Source: Flavobacteriaceae bacterium (GTDB taxonomy: Bacteria; Bacteroidota; Bacteroidia; Flavobacteriales; Flavobacteriaceae). Taken from it: a DNA stretch of 64,000 nucleotides. The DNA is taken from positions 62,001 to 126,000 of the forward strand of contig CANKLE010000004.1 of NCBI GenBank assembly GCA_947483075.1, given 5' to 3'. Shown here piece by piece: positions 8,054 to 17,218 of this stretch. Within the stretch, counting starts at the first letter, position 1. Every line of letters starts with the position of its first letter. The notes under the pieces are model-generated. The model worked only from the letters and a program-made list of their open reading frames with translations. It ran no database searches and was not told the origin of the DNA. Position numbers and translations under genes: made by a program.

Positions 8054-9882
8054 TGACAAATTTCAAAAAAATACTCCCTTATTTACTACCCTATAAAAAG
8101 TATGCCTACCTGAATATCTTTTTTAATATTCTATTTGCGCTTTTTAGCACCCTTTCGTTCGTGGCCTTGATTCCGATGATGCAAGTATTGTTTGATCAAA
8201 CCAAACGCAATACGATCGAACCGGTTTTTCAAGGGATGGGTTCGGCCAAACAATTTTTGGAAGACTACCTGAGTTATTTTATCACCACGACTACCGATAC
8301 CTTCGGGGTGGGTTATACCCTATCGATTATGGTAGCGGTTATCATTAGCATCTTTTTACTGAAAAACTTGAGCGATTACTTTGCTTTGTTTTTCATCACC
8401 TTTTTGCGCAACGGTGTGCTCAAAGACCTGCGCAATGCGATGTATACCAAAACCATCGAGTTGCCCATTTCGTATTATTCAGAAAAACGCAAAGGCGATA
8501 CCATTTCTAGAATTTCGAATGATGTCAACGAGGTACAATCGTCGTTTTTGTCGCTCTTGGAACTCATTGTCAAAGAGCCGCTAACGATAGTCTTTACCAT
8601 TGTGACCATGTTTAGCATCAGTGCCAAACTCACGATTTTCGTCTTTATTTTTATTCCGGTTTCAGGTTATATTATTTCGTTGATTGGCAAACAACTCAAA
8701 AAACAATCTACCAAAGCCCAGCAAGAACAGGGGTTGTTTTTATCGACCATCGAAGAAACCTTGGGCGGATTGAAAGTGGTGAAAGGCTACAACAGCGAAT
8801 CCTATTTCACCAAAAAATTCCAAGCTTCTACCCAACGATTTTTTCAGTTATCCAATTCGATTGGCAACCGTCAAAACTTGGCTTCGCCGGTGAGTGAATT
8901 TATGGGCATTATGGTCATTGCCATTTTATTGTGGTACGGTGGACACATGGTCTTGATCGAAAAAACCCTGAACGGAGCAGCTTTTATTGCCTATATGGGA
9001 TTGGCCTACAACATTTTGACGCCAGCCAAATCGATTTCTAAAGCGTCCTATAACATCAAAAAAGGAACCGCTGCCGCCGAGCGCATCTTGGAGATTTTAG
9101 AACAAGACAACCCCATACAAGATGGTCCAACTGCGATTGAAAAGCACAGTTTTGACCAACAAATCGAATTGAAAGATGTCTCGTTTAGCTACGATTCAGA
9201 ACCCGTTTTGAAACAATTTAACCTCTGCATCCCCAAAGGAAAAACAGTGGCTTTGGTTGGGCAATCGGGCAGCGGAAAAAGTACCATTGCCAATTTATTG
9301 ACCCGTTTTTATGACATCAACCAAGGAACAATAAGCATAGACGGAATCCCTATCAAAGACTTGCAATTGCAATCCTTGCGCGGGTTAATGGGCTTAGTAA
9401 CCCAAGACAGCATTTTATTTAACGATACTATCAAAGAAAACATCTCCTTAGGCAAACTCGACGCCACCGACGACGAAATTATTGAAGCACTCAAAATTGC
9501 CAACGCCTACGAATTTGTGAAAGATTTGCCTTTAGGCATTTACACCAACATTGGCGACAGCGGGAATAAATTATCGGGTGGACAAAAGCAACGTTTGAGT
9601 ATTGCGCGCGCGGTCTTGAAAAACCCACCCATCATGATTTTGGATGAGGCTACATCGGCACTCGATACCGAAAGCGAAAAATTGGTTCAAGTGGCTTTAG
9701 AAAACATGATGCAAAATCGAACTTCTGTGGTGATTGCGCACCGCTTGTCCACCATTCAAAAAGCCGATTTGATTGTGGTGATGCACAAAGGAGAAATAGT
9801 AGAACAAGGCACGCATGATCAATTGATGCAGGCCAACGGCACCTACTACAAATTGGTAAATATGCAATCGTTTGAAGGGTAA
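8053..9882 (+). CDS. ABC exporter, fused membrane and ATPase domains (MsbA-like)
   Basis: A half-transporter of 609 residues with six predicted membrane spans in the first ~330 and an ATPase domain after it. The NBD has Walker A GQSGSGKST, signature LSGGQKQR, Walker B IMILDEATSALD and the H-loop IAHRLST. Family members export lipids, lipid A, glycans or drugs as homodimers. Its ATG shares one base with the mutase stop, and the glycosyltransferase lies upstream. That context makes a glycolipid or lipid-linked sugar flippase plausible, but substrate assignment is inference. It ends 5 nt before the convergent TonB receptor stop. Confidence 0.9.
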   Translation: MTNFKKILPYLLPYKKYAYLNIFFNILFALFSTLSFVALIPMMQVLFDQTKRNTIEPVFQGMGSAKQFLEDYLSYFITTTTDTFGVGYTLSIMVAVIISIFLLKNLSDYFALFFITFLRNGVLKDLRNAMYTKTIELPISYYSEKRKGDTISRISNDVNEVQSSFLSLLELIVKEPLTIVFTIVTMFSISAKLTIFVFIFIPVSGYIISLIGKQLKKQSTKAQQEQGLFLSTIEETLGGLKVVKGYNSESYFTKKFQASTQRFFQLSNSIGNRQNLASPVSEFMGIMVIAILLWYGGHMVLIEKTLNGAAFIAYMGLAYNILTPAKSISKASYNIKKGTAAAERILEILEQDNPIQDGPTAIEKHSFDQQIELKDVSFSYDSEPVLKQFNLCIPKGKTVALVGQSGSGKSTIANLLTRFYDINQGTISIDGIPIKDLQLQSLRGLMGLVTQDSILFNDTIKENISLGKLDATDDEIIEALKIANAYEFVKDLPLGIYTNIGDSGNKLSGGQKQRLSIARAVLKNPPIMILDEATSALDTESEKLVQVALENMMQNRTSVVIAHRLSTIQKADLIVVMHKGEIVEQGTHDQLMQANGTYYKLVNMQSFEG

Positions 9883-9887
9883 ATTCC

Positions 9888-12347
9888 TTATAAACGAACG
9901 GAGAGTTTCAAATTAAATACCCGCGTAGTTAAATAATTGGGCACCGCATATTGACTTTTGGTGTACACGTCTCTCACCCACGTATTAGTGATGGCATTTT
10001 GGTTGTTGAACATATTAAAGATTTCAAAACCTACTGCACAATCTTTGAATTTTTTAAGCCAATGGCCCTCCGGACGTTGGCTGTTTTTTTCGGTTAATAC
10101 ATACGAAAATCCAACATCGGCCCGGCGGTAATCGCGCAATCGGTTTTGGTATTGATACGGATCGGCATAAGAGGGTGAACCTCCGGGCAATCCGGTATTG
10201 TAAACAATATTCAAGTACACTTTTACACTGGGAATATTGGGCATATAATCTTGAAATAAGATACCAAACTTAAGCCGTTGATCGGTAGGGCGTGAAATAT
10301 AGCCCCGATTGTCAATGTTTTCCTCCGTTTTTAAATACCCAAAACTCAACCATGATTCAGTGCCTGGCACAAACTCTCCATTGAGGCGCACGTCTAGTCC
10401 TTGGGCAAAAGCCACCGCGGTATTGCTCGCTGCATAACGAATGCGGACGTTTTCGAGTGTATACGGATTGACATCGGTGAGCGATTTATAATAGGCCTCG
10501 GTAACCATTTTAAACGGTCGGTCCCACATCTTGAAACTGTAATCATTGCTGATCACAAAATGAATGGACTTTTGGGCCTTTACGTTGGGATGCACAATTC
10601 CTAACGAATCACGCAGCTCTCGGTAAAAAGGCGGTTGGTAATAATATCCGCCCGACACACGAAAAATCATGTCGCGATCCCAATCGGGTTTAATAGAAAA
10701 CTGTGCGCGTGGACTTACTACCGTTTGGGCAATTCCTGCTGTTGGTGCTCCGCTAACCTGCCATTGGTGTAGACGTACACCGGCATTGTAGGAAACCTCG
10801 CTCGAACCCAATTTGGTTTTCAGACTCCATTGGGCATACCCAGACAATCGATTGATGTTGATGAAATTTTTAGCTCTTACGTTGTGGTAAGGAACCAAAG
10901 GTCCTACGTAGGGCGTGTAGGGTTGGTTGTTTTCGGGAATAAAATTGCGTGGATTCAAAGAAAAACCAGCCGAATCGATGACTTCCCATTCGATGATGCG
11001 GTCCCGAATGTCTTCTCTGGTGTACTTGAACCCCCATTCTATTTGGTGTTTGCTAATGTCGTGAAACCCTTTTACTTCGGCGTTTACAATCAAGGCGTCC
11101 AAGTCGTTTCGCGCATGATTGAGTTGGGAACCAATGGCGCGACTGTAGGTAACATCGCCAAAAGTTTCAGAACCAATATTGCTGTCAATCTCGCCCAGCG
11201 CATAGGCAGCATCAATGTCATAATACTCTTGCTCTAAGGTATGATAGGCCGAGCCAATGGCTTTTAATGTAAAATTATCACTAGCATTGAAGGTGGTTTT
11301 TAGCGCCCCAAAATAGGTTTCGTACTTGTCTTTTTCTTGTCCTTCGTAAAAAATCAATAAGGCAATTGGATCCGAAAGCGTGCCAAAATTGGTTTGACGC
11401 AGCAGGGGTTTGTAATTGTACTTGTTTTGGGCAATATTCCCTAAAAAACTGAATTGCCATTTGGCCGAAGGCGTAAAATTGATATTGGTTTGCACATCGG
11501 CAAAAGTGGGGTGATAATTGGTAGAAGTCTCTTGGCTATTTACCAGCAAACTGTTGTCGCGGTAACGCAAACCGGCCAATCCTGACCATTTTTTGTTTTT
11601 GGAAACGGCATCAACCGCCACGCTTCCGCCCAAAAAACTGGCTTCGGTAGCCAATCCAAAACGAGAAGGTTTGCGGTATGTGATGTCTAAAACAGAAGAC
11701 AATTTATCGCCGTATTTGGCTTGAAAACCCCCAGCAGAAAAATCAACGTTTTGCACTAAATCGGTGTTGGTGAAACTCAATCCTTCTTGCTGACCCGAAC
11801 GAATCAAAAACGGACGGTAAATTTCAACTTCATTGACGTAGACTAAATTTTCGTCGTAGTTTCCGCCTCGCACCGAATATTGCGTACTCAATTCGTTATT
11901 CGAATTTACACCGGGTAAGGTTTTGATGACATTCTCAATTCCGGCATTGGCTCCCGGAATTTTGCGAATTACTTCGGGTTCAATTACGGTAATGCCTTGA
12001 ATGCGTTTGCGGTTGCCCGAAGTTACTGTAACCTCACCCAGGCTCTCGGCTTTGTCGCTGAGTTGTGGATTGAATTCGTAATCTTCGTTGGGTTTTAATT
12101 CTAAAGAAACCGTGTATTTTTTGAGGGTAACATGGGTAAATACTACTTGTATTTTCTTGTTGGCCGGAACCACCAATTGGTAAAAGCCATTCTCGTTTGA
12201 TTTAGTGTTTTTATCGGCGGCACTAATATTTACTTCGCTTACCGCTTGGCCATTTTCATTGAGAATAACCCCTTTTATTCGGGCATTCTGAGCCAAAGCA
12301 AATTGGCAACTAAAAAAGAAAAACAGCAAGTACTTGTAGGTATTCAA
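9888..12347 (-). CDS. TonB-dependent outer-membrane receptor with carboxypeptidase-regulatory N-terminus
   Basis: An 819-residue receptor that imports an unknown ligand using TonB energy. The signal peptide MNTYKYLLFFFFSCQFALAQ is followed by a CarboxypepD_reg-like domain (about 22-105, ARIKGVILNENGQAVSEVNIS). The plug (about 110-225) contains VRGGNYDENLVYVNEVEIYRP, and a 22-strand type barrel follows, ending in FNLKLSVRL with the expected C-terminal aromatic/hydrophobic pattern. No SusD partner is adjacent, so it is not a typical polysaccharide SusC. The M23 peptidase gene lies 3 nt upstream and is probably co-transcribed with it. Confidence 0.88.
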   Translation of the reverse strand: MNTYKYLLFFFFSCQFALAQNARIKGVILNENGQAVSEVNISAADKNTKSNENGFYQLVVPANKKIQVVFTHVTLKKYTVSLELKPNEDYEFNPQLSDKAESLGEVTVTSGNRKRIQGITVIEPEVIRKIPGANAGIENVIKTLPGVNSNNELSTQYSVRGGNYDENLVYVNEVEIYRPFLIRSGQQEGLSFTNTDLVQNVDFSAGGFQAKYGDKLSSVLDITYRKPSRFGLATEASFLGGSVAVDAVSKNKKWSGLAGLRYRDNSLLVNSQETSTNYHPTFADVQTNINFTPSAKWQFSFLGNIAQNKYNYKPLLRQTNFGTLSDPIALLIFYEGQEKDKYETYFGALKTTFNASDNFTLKAIGSAYHTLEQEYYDIDAAYALGEIDSNIGSETFGDVTYSRAIGSQLNHARNDLDALIVNAEVKGFHDISKHQIEWGFKYTREDIRDRIIEWEVIDSAGFSLNPRNFIPENNQPYTPYVGPLVPYHNVRAKNFININRLSGYAQWSLKTKLGSSEVSYNAGVRLHQWQVSGAPTAGIAQTVVSPRAQFSIKPDWDRDMIFRVSGGYYYQPPFYRELRDSLGIVHPNVKAQKSIHFVISNDYSFKMWDRPFKMVTEAYYKSLTDVNPYTLENVRIRYAASNTAVAFAQGLDVRLNGEFVPGTESWLSFGYLKTEENIDNRGYISRPTDQRLKFGILFQDYMPNIPSVKVYLNIVYNTGLPGGSPSYADPYQYQNRLRDYRRADVGFSYVLTEKNSQRPEGHWLKKFKDCAVGFEIFNMFNNQNAITNTWVRDVYTKSQYAVPNYLTTRVFNLKLSVRL

Positions 12348-12350
12348 GGG

Positions 12351-14048
12351 CTAGGGTTTGGTTTTTTGACTTCTAAAAAATGTGGTTTCAAAGATAGCAG
12401 AATTTCCTACATTATCGGTTACGATGAGTTTTAATTCGTTTTTCCCTTCTAGTAAAAAAGCAGGATCAAAGTAGTGCACCAACTGATCGGATTTGTAATC
12501 GTACTCAAACAAAACCCAAGTAGAATTCAGGTAGCCCATATAGCTTTTAATGCCCGAAGCCGCATCGGTAATCTCAAAATTCAATTGATTTTCTTTGCTT
12601 AGCCAACGCCCTTCGATAGATTTTGGCAACTTTATGGTGGGCGCAATGGTATCAGTATAAAGCAAGTAAGTGCCTAATTTTTTGACGTAGGTTTTGTAGG
12701 TGTTTTTACTAAATTTTGTAGGTGAATAATTGATGTTGCCATTCTCTAACAACCCTAAAAAAGTTTTATCGGGATACTTGTGCAGGCTGTCTGTACAACT
12801 CAACTGAAAATTAGTATGTGCAGGCACAATATCTTCGTGCAATTGCAAGGTGTCTTTCTTGGCGGCAATGCGCAAGTAAAAATCGTCATAAAAAGTTTTG
12901 GCAGGAAAAAAAACGGAAAAATCACCCTGTTCAAAAATGGCATCTTGGTTGGCTTTGACCCATAATTTGGAATCAATTTTTGGGCTGGGAATCACCGCCG
13001 TATCTTTTGCATATTCTATGGGGATTTGAATGCTGGTGGTATTGGCATTGAAATCTGACACTTCTAGGCGGCACAACTGATTCAAATTGGGAACTGGTGT
13101 AAAAATCCCATAGTATTTGTCGGTATGCAACAAACCCCAATTGTTCGGGTTTTTTTGAAATAATTTTTGCACCCGTTGTTTCGTTTTTTTGTAGCGTTCG
13201 TAATCAAGCAACGCATTGACATACCGCATTTCTGCAAAGGGGAAATTATCAAATTGGTAGCCAAAATTGGGTGAACCATTGCTGTAGGTTTGTACTTTAT
13301 ATATTCCATTGGCATTGTAGGAAACATCATCAAAATCATTTGCGGTTATGCCAAAGCCAACGGCTCCATTTACCCGAACATTTTCAGCCAAAAAAGTGCC
13401 GTCTTTTTGTAACGACATATGCAACACAATCGGAACGTTGGATTGATTTACGGTGCTTTCTGCTGTGATTGGATAGGCCAATACACTCGCCACAAAAGGC
13501 CTTTTGGTGTCCTTGAGCAATTTATCAAACCCAAAAAATAAAGGATTGATGATGTTCTCTGTTTTGGTATCGCGGAATTCAAAATGCAAATGAGGGCCAT
13601 CTGATCCGCCTGTATTTCCAGACCAAGCAATCGTGTCGCCTTGAGTAACGACTAGCTCCTTGGCGTTGGGAAAAACTTCTATCTCGAATGACTTTTGATC
13701 GTATTGATTTTTCTTGATGTAGGCTTCTATGGCTCCATTTGCTTTTTGTAAATGTCCATAGACAGTAGTATATCCGTTTGGGTGCGTAATGTAAAGCGCT
13801 TTTCCGTACCCAACAGCTGAAATTTTAATTCGAGACACATAGCCCTCCGCCGAAGCCAATACAGGCAAGCCTTCTTTTTGATTGGTTTTGAAATCGAAAC
13901 CCGAATGAAAATGATTGGGACGTAATTCGCCAAAATTACCCGACAATTGCATGGGAATAGTTAATGGCGATCGAAAATAGTCGGTTGGATAGCTCGATTG
14001 CGCAAAAAATGGCGTAGAAAAAAACAACAACAGAAAGAGGAATCTCAT
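12351..14048 (-). CDS. M23 family metallopeptidase (LytM domain), secreted
   Basis: A periplasmic or surface zinc endopeptidase acting on peptidoglycan cross-links. The signal peptide MRFLFLLLFFSTPFFAQ precedes a LytM domain near residues 35-180. Zinc ligands are visible in HFHSGFDFK (HxxxD) and DGPHLHFEF (HxH). The remaining ~380 residues form a beta-rich region of unknown role. The 565-residue length fits the long bacteroidetal M23 proteins. It starts the two-gene unit with the TonB receptor (3-nt gap). Confidence 0.9.
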   Translation of the reverse strand: MRFLFLLLFFSTPFFAQSSYPTDYFRSPLTIPMQLSGNFGELRPNHFHSGFDFKTNQKEGLPVLASAEGYVSRIKISAVGYGKALYITHPNGYTTVYGHLQKANGAIEAYIKKNQYDQKSFEIEVFPNAKELVVTQGDTIAWSGNTGGSDGPHLHFEFRDTKTENIINPLFFGFDKLLKDTKRPFVASVLAYPITAESTVNQSNVPIVLHMSLQKDGTFLAENVRVNGAVGFGITANDFDDVSYNANGIYKVQTYSNGSPNFGYQFDNFPFAEMRYVNALLDYERYKKTKQRVQKLFQKNPNNWGLLHTDKYYGIFTPVPNLNQLCRLEVSDFNANTTSIQIPIEYAKDTAVIPSPKIDSKLWVKANQDAIFEQGDFSVFFPAKTFYDDFYLRIAAKKDTLQLHEDIVPAHTNFQLSCTDSLHKYPDKTFLGLLENGNINYSPTKFSKNTYKTYVKKLGTYLLYTDTIAPTIKLPKSIEGRWLSKENQLNFEITDAASGIKSYMGYLNSTWVLFEYDYKSDQLVHYFDPAFLLEGKNELKLIVTDNVGNSAIFETTFFRSQKTKP

Positions 14049-14174
14049 GAAAAAAGCTTTGTGCTAAAGTAAAAAAAATAAAGTTTCTATCCTCGTTTTT
14101 AATCAGTTGTAAACGGTTGATTTCGTGTGTAATACCAGTTTACTTCTTGAATTATTTTTTTTTTACCAAAAGTA

Positions 14175-14205
14175 TTGGCATAATTCATTTGTAATGTTAA
14201 CTTTG
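14175..14205 (+). promoter_or_regulatory. Promoter of the zapB-like/zapA unit (TTG-N20-TAACTTTG)
   Basis: A -33 TTG at 14175-14177 and a perfect -7 TAACTTTG at 14198-14205, 20 nt apart, with the first ATG 29 nt further on. This is one of the best matches to the Bacteroidota promoter in the window. Confidence 0.7.
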
Positions 14206-14234
14206 TGGAAATAAGTAAGGAATAGGATTTTCAG

Positions 14235-14525
14235 ATGAGTGAAATTGTAGAAATTATTGATACTCTTGAAGGTAGACTAAAAAAACTAGTAGAAAAAATA
14301 GACTTTTTAGAAAAAACCGCTACCCAATTGACCGTCGATTTGCAAAAATCTACACAAACCATACAAACCCAATCGGAGGAGATGGACCGCTTGAAAAAGC
14401 AGTATGACACCCTAAAAATCGCCAATTCATTACTTGGCAGTGAAGAAAACAAAAGAGAGACCAAGCTGAAAATAAATTCATTAATTCGTGAAATTGATTA
14501 CTGCATAGCCCAGCTAGCAGAGTAA
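14235..14525 (+). CDS. Small coiled-coil protein, ZapB-like
   Basis: A 96-residue protein that is nearly all heptad coiled coil (LEGRLKKLVEKIDFLEKTATQL onward) with no membrane segment. It lies 6 nt before zapA on the same strand. In other bacteria ZapB is a small coiled-coil partner of ZapA at the division ring, so size, fold and position all fit a ZapB-like role. Sequence identity to enterobacterial ZapB cannot be claimed from coiled-coil composition alone. Alternative: an unrelated coiled-coil division protein. Confidence 0.7.
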   Translation: MSEIVEIIDTLEGRLKKLVEKIDFLEKTATQLTVDLQKSTQTIQTQSEEMDRLKKQYDTLKIANSLLGSEENKRETKLKINSLIREIDYCIAQLAE

Positions 14526-14531
14526 AAAAAG

Positions 14532-14834
14532 ATGAACGAAAAGCTAAAAATCAAATTATCAATTGCCGATCGCGTCTATCCCCTCACGGTAGAGATGTCG
14601 CAGGAAGAAGGATTGCGAAGTGCATCTAAGAAAATTGATACGATGATTAAGCAGTTTGAAGAAAATTACGCAGTAAGAGACAAACAAGATGTGTTGGCCA
14701 TGTGTGCCTTGCAATTTGCCTCCCAACTGGAACAAAAACAACAAGAAACATCGATTGATGGTACCGATACCATTGAGCGAATTCAAAAATTGAATGATTT
14801 TGTTGCTCAATATCTCGACAAAAAAGACTGGTAA
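14532..14834 (+). CDS. zapA: Cell division protein ZapA
   Basis: A 100-residue ZapA homologue that binds and bundles FtsZ at mid-cell. The N-terminal globular part (KLKIKLSIADRVYPLTVEMSQEEGLRSASKKID) contains the family Y/FxL...EE..LR.AA..ID pattern, and the C-terminal half (from about residue 55) is a helical dimerisation segment. It is followed by the 6S-type RNA and then rny, an order similar to the zapA-ssrS pairing known from gammaproteobacteria. Confidence 0.88.
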   Translation: MNEKLKIKLSIADRVYPLTVEMSQEEGLRSASKKIDTMIKQFEENYAVRDKQDVLAMCALQFASQLEQKQQETSIDGTDTIERIQKLNDFVAQYLDKKDW

Positions 14835-14882
14835 ACAGTCTAGATTTTATATTATCACGTTCTTAACATAGACTAAAATACT

Positions 14883-15045
14883 GCCTACATTAGTTATTTT
14901 TTTGGTAAACTCAACGCTAACAATTTAGAATGAGCAAATCGTCGCTACTAGAGTATGCCTCGCCTCGGCCAGGAAACTTGAACAGCGAGTTAGCTCAAAA
15001 CTTGTCTTTTCGAGTTTATACATTACACCTAATGTAGGCTTTTTT
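14883..15045 (+). ncRNA. ssrS: 6S RNA (6S-Flavo type), between zapA and rny
   Basis: A ~160-nt element with a long interrupted hairpin. The closing stem GCCTACATTAG (14883-14893) pairs perfectly with CTAATGTAGGC (15029-15039) and is followed by T6. A second stem TAAACTC/GAGTTTA (14906-14912 with 15012-15018) is separated from it by an open bubble. Inner stems GAGC/GCTC and TCGCT/AGCGA (14932-14946 with 14984-14996) lead to an apical part. This stacked-helix-with-bubble shape is that of 6S RNA, which mimics an open promoter and binds RNA polymerase. The position after zapA agrees. The exact 5' end is inferred from the stem. Confidence 0.82.
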
Positions 15046-15067
15046 ATATATAAATACTTAAACAAAC

Positions 15068-16630
15068 ATGGACATTTTAACAATACTTATTTCGGGAATT
15101 GCAGGAATCGCAGGAGGATTTTCGGTAGCCAAAGTGCTAGAAAAGAACAACGTTTCCAACCTCATTAAAAGTGCTAAAAAAGACGCTGCTTCAATTTTGA
15201 AAGACGCCAATTTAGAAGCCGAAAACATCAAAAAAGACAAAATTCTTCAAGCCAAAGAGCGATTTATCGAATTGAAAGCCGAGCACGAAGAAGTAATTTT
15301 GGCGCGTGACCGCAAAGTGAACGAAGTAGAAAAACGCACTCGCGATAAAGAGTCTCAAATCTCGAATGAATTGGCCAAAGCCAAAAAAATCAACGACGAT
15401 TACGAGGCCAAAACCACCGAATACCAAACCAAATTAGAACAGCTCGAGAAAAAACAACAAGAGGTAGACCGCATGCACAAAAGCCAATTGAATCAACTGG
15501 AAGTAATCTCCGGTTTATCGGCAGAAGATGCAAGAGATCAACTGATTGAAGGCTTGAAAGCTGAGGCTAAAACCAAGGCAATGGCGCAAATTCAAGACAC
15601 CATCGAAGAAGCCAAATTGACGGCCCAACAAGAAGCCAAGAAAATCATCATCAACACCATACAACGCATCGGAACCGAAGAAGCGGTAGAAAATTGCGTG
15701 TCGGTTTTCAACATCGAATCAGACGACGTAAAAGGACGCATCATTGGACGTGAAGGTCGAAACATTCGTGCCCTAGAAGCTGCTACTGGTGTAGAAATTA
15801 TTGTAGACGATACTCCTGAAGCGATAATCCTTTCTTGTTTTGACCCGGTGCGAAGAGAAATTGCTCGCTTGGCTTTACACAAATTGGTTACCGACGGTCG
15901 TATTCACCCGGCTCGAATTGAAGAAGTGGTTGCAAAAACAGCCAAACAAATAGAGGACGAAATCATTGAGGTAGGAAAACGTACCGTGATTGATTTAGGC
16001 ATACACGGTTTACATCCTGAATTGATCAAAGTAGTAGGACGTATGAAATACCGTTCGTCTTACGGACAAAACTTGTTGCAACACTCGCGTGAAGTATCCA
16101 AATTGTGTGGCTTAATGGCTGCCGAATTGGGCTTGAACGTAAAACTGGCCAAGCGTGCCGGATTGTTGCACGATATCGGTAAAGTGCCCGATACCGAAAG
16201 TGACTTGCCACACGCACTATTGGGTATGCAATGGGCCGAGAAATATGGCGAAAAAGAAGAGGTGTGCAACGCAATTGGAGCCCACCACGACGAAATTGAA
16301 ATGAAATCCTTGTTGTCGCCAATTATTCAAGTATGTGATGCCATCTCGGGTGCACGTCCGGGAGCAAGACGCCAAGTGTTGGATTCGTACATTCAACGTT
16401 TGAAGGACTTAGAAGAAGTAGCCTACGGGTTTGGCGGCGTGAAAAATGCCTATGCCATTCAAGCCGGGAGAGAATTGCGTGTAATTGTAGAAAGCGAAAA
16501 AGTATCAGATGACAATGCTGCTACCCTATCGTTTGAAATCTCGCAAAAAATTCAAACCGAAATGACCTATCCAGGTCAAGTAAAAGTAACGGTAATACGC
16601 GAAACACGTGCCGTGAATATTGCAAAATAA
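15068..16630 (+). CDS. rny: Ribonuclease Y
   Basis: A membrane-anchored endoribonuclease that initiates mRNA decay. The N-terminal helix [19 protein letters not shown] (about residues 4-25) is the anchor, followed by a long coiled coil to about 200. A KH domain contains [20 protein letters not shown], and the HD domain shows LLHDIGK and GAHHDE metal-binding residues. The 520-residue length is standard for RNase Y. It is terminated by a strong hairpin 24 nt downstream. The preceding 6S RNA has its own terminator, so rny likely needs read-through or a promoter within that region. Confidence 0.96.
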   Translation: MDILTILISGIAGIAGGFSVAKVLEKNNVSNLIKSAKKDAASILKDANLEAENIKKDKILQAKERFIELKAEHEEVILARDRKVNEVEKRTRDKESQISNELAKAKKINDDYEAKTTEYQTKLEQLEKKQQEVDRMHKSQLNQLEVISGLSAEDARDQLIEGLKAEAKTKAMAQIQDTIEEAKLTAQQEAKKIIINTIQRIGTEEAVENCVSVFNIESDDVKGRIIGREGRNIRALEAATGVEIIVDDTPEAIILSCFDPVRREIARLALHKLVTDGRIHPARIEEVVAKTAKQIEDEIIEVGKRTVIDLGIHGLHPELIKVVGRMKYRSSYGQNLLQHSREVSKLCGLMAAELGLNVKLAKRAGLLHDIGKVPDTESDLPHALLGMQWAEKYGEKEEVCNAIGAHHDEIEMKSLLSPIIQVCDAISGARPGARRQVLDSYIQRLKDLEEVAYGFGGVKNAYAIQAGRELRVIVESEKVSDDNAATLSFEISQKIQTEMTYPGQVKVTVIRETRAVNIAK

Positions 16631-16652
16631 TATACTATACAATACGATTGCA

Positions 16653-16680
16653 AAAGACCCTTTTCAGGGTCTTTTTTTTT
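16653..16680 (+). terminator. Rho-independent terminator of rny
   Basis: Stem AAGACCC/GGGTCTT with a TTTTCA loop (16654-16673) followed by an uninterrupted T tract to 16680. Confidence 0.9.
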
Positions 16681-16682
16681 GT

Positions 16683-17147
16683 TTAATTCAATTGATAAAG
16701 CAGACCAATTGTAAATTGTCTAAGTTGGGATTCTTTGTTAAAAAGCACTGCGTAATGGGTGTCAATAGAAAGATGATCATTCAGTTCGTAAGATCCGCCT
16801 AAATTATATCCTATGCGCGTATTCTCGGTTTCGGCGCTATCTAGAGTAAAATCAAAAGCGGGACCGCCTATCAAATAAACTTTCTCTGCCAGGGCAAATT
16901 TTGAGCACAAAGGCACATAGATACTGCTCAATGAACCTTCGTTTCCACTCACCAAAGTATAGTTTACACTCGTTACAAAATGAATAAATTGGTACTGCAT
17001 GCCCACATACAATCCATTGGCTTTGGATGAGACATCTTGAACTGAAATTGATTTGTTTAGCAAACCAGCCCGAACAGAAAAGGCGTGATCTTGGGCTTGA
17101 ACTGCTGTGATAACAAGAAACGTTAAAAAAGTAAAACTAAATTTCAT
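16683..17147 (-). CDS. Small secreted protein, probable outer-membrane beta-barrel
   Basis: A 154-residue protein with signal peptide MKFSFTFLTFLVITAVQA and cleavage before QD. The mature part has alternating hydrophobic strands (GLYVGMQYQFIHFVTSVNYTLV, IGYNLGGSYELNDHLSIDTHYAV) and ends QFTIGLLYQLN, consistent with an 8-stranded barrel. No specific family is recognised. It stands alone between the rny terminator and xerD, with a TATATTTG -7 box 25 nt upstream. Confidence 0.65.
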   Translation of the reverse strand: MKFSFTFLTFLVITAVQAQDHAFSVRAGLLNKSISVQDVSSKANGLYVGMQYQFIHFVTSVNYTLVSGNEGSLSSIYVPLCSKFALAEKVYLIGGPAFDFTLDSAETENTRIGYNLGGSYELNDHLSIDTHYAVLFNKESQLRQFTIGLLYQLN

Positions 17148-17172
17148 GGGATGGGTATATAAAATAAAGGCG

Positions 17173-17180
17173 CAAATATA
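17173..17180 (-). promoter_or_regulatory. Candidate -7 box (TATATTTG) for the small barrel protein
   Basis: A reverse-strand TATATTTG matches TAnnTTTG and lies 25 nt upstream of the ATG at 17147. The -33 box is unclear. Confidence 0.45.
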
Positions 17181-17218
17181 GGAGTATGCCGCACTAATCC
17201 ATAAACCAAACTATAAAA

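Noticed and set aside
17150-17157. ATGGGTA heptamer upstream of the small barrel gene
   Set aside because: Single half-site downstream of the predicted -7 box, so it lies in the leader; no partner heptamer.
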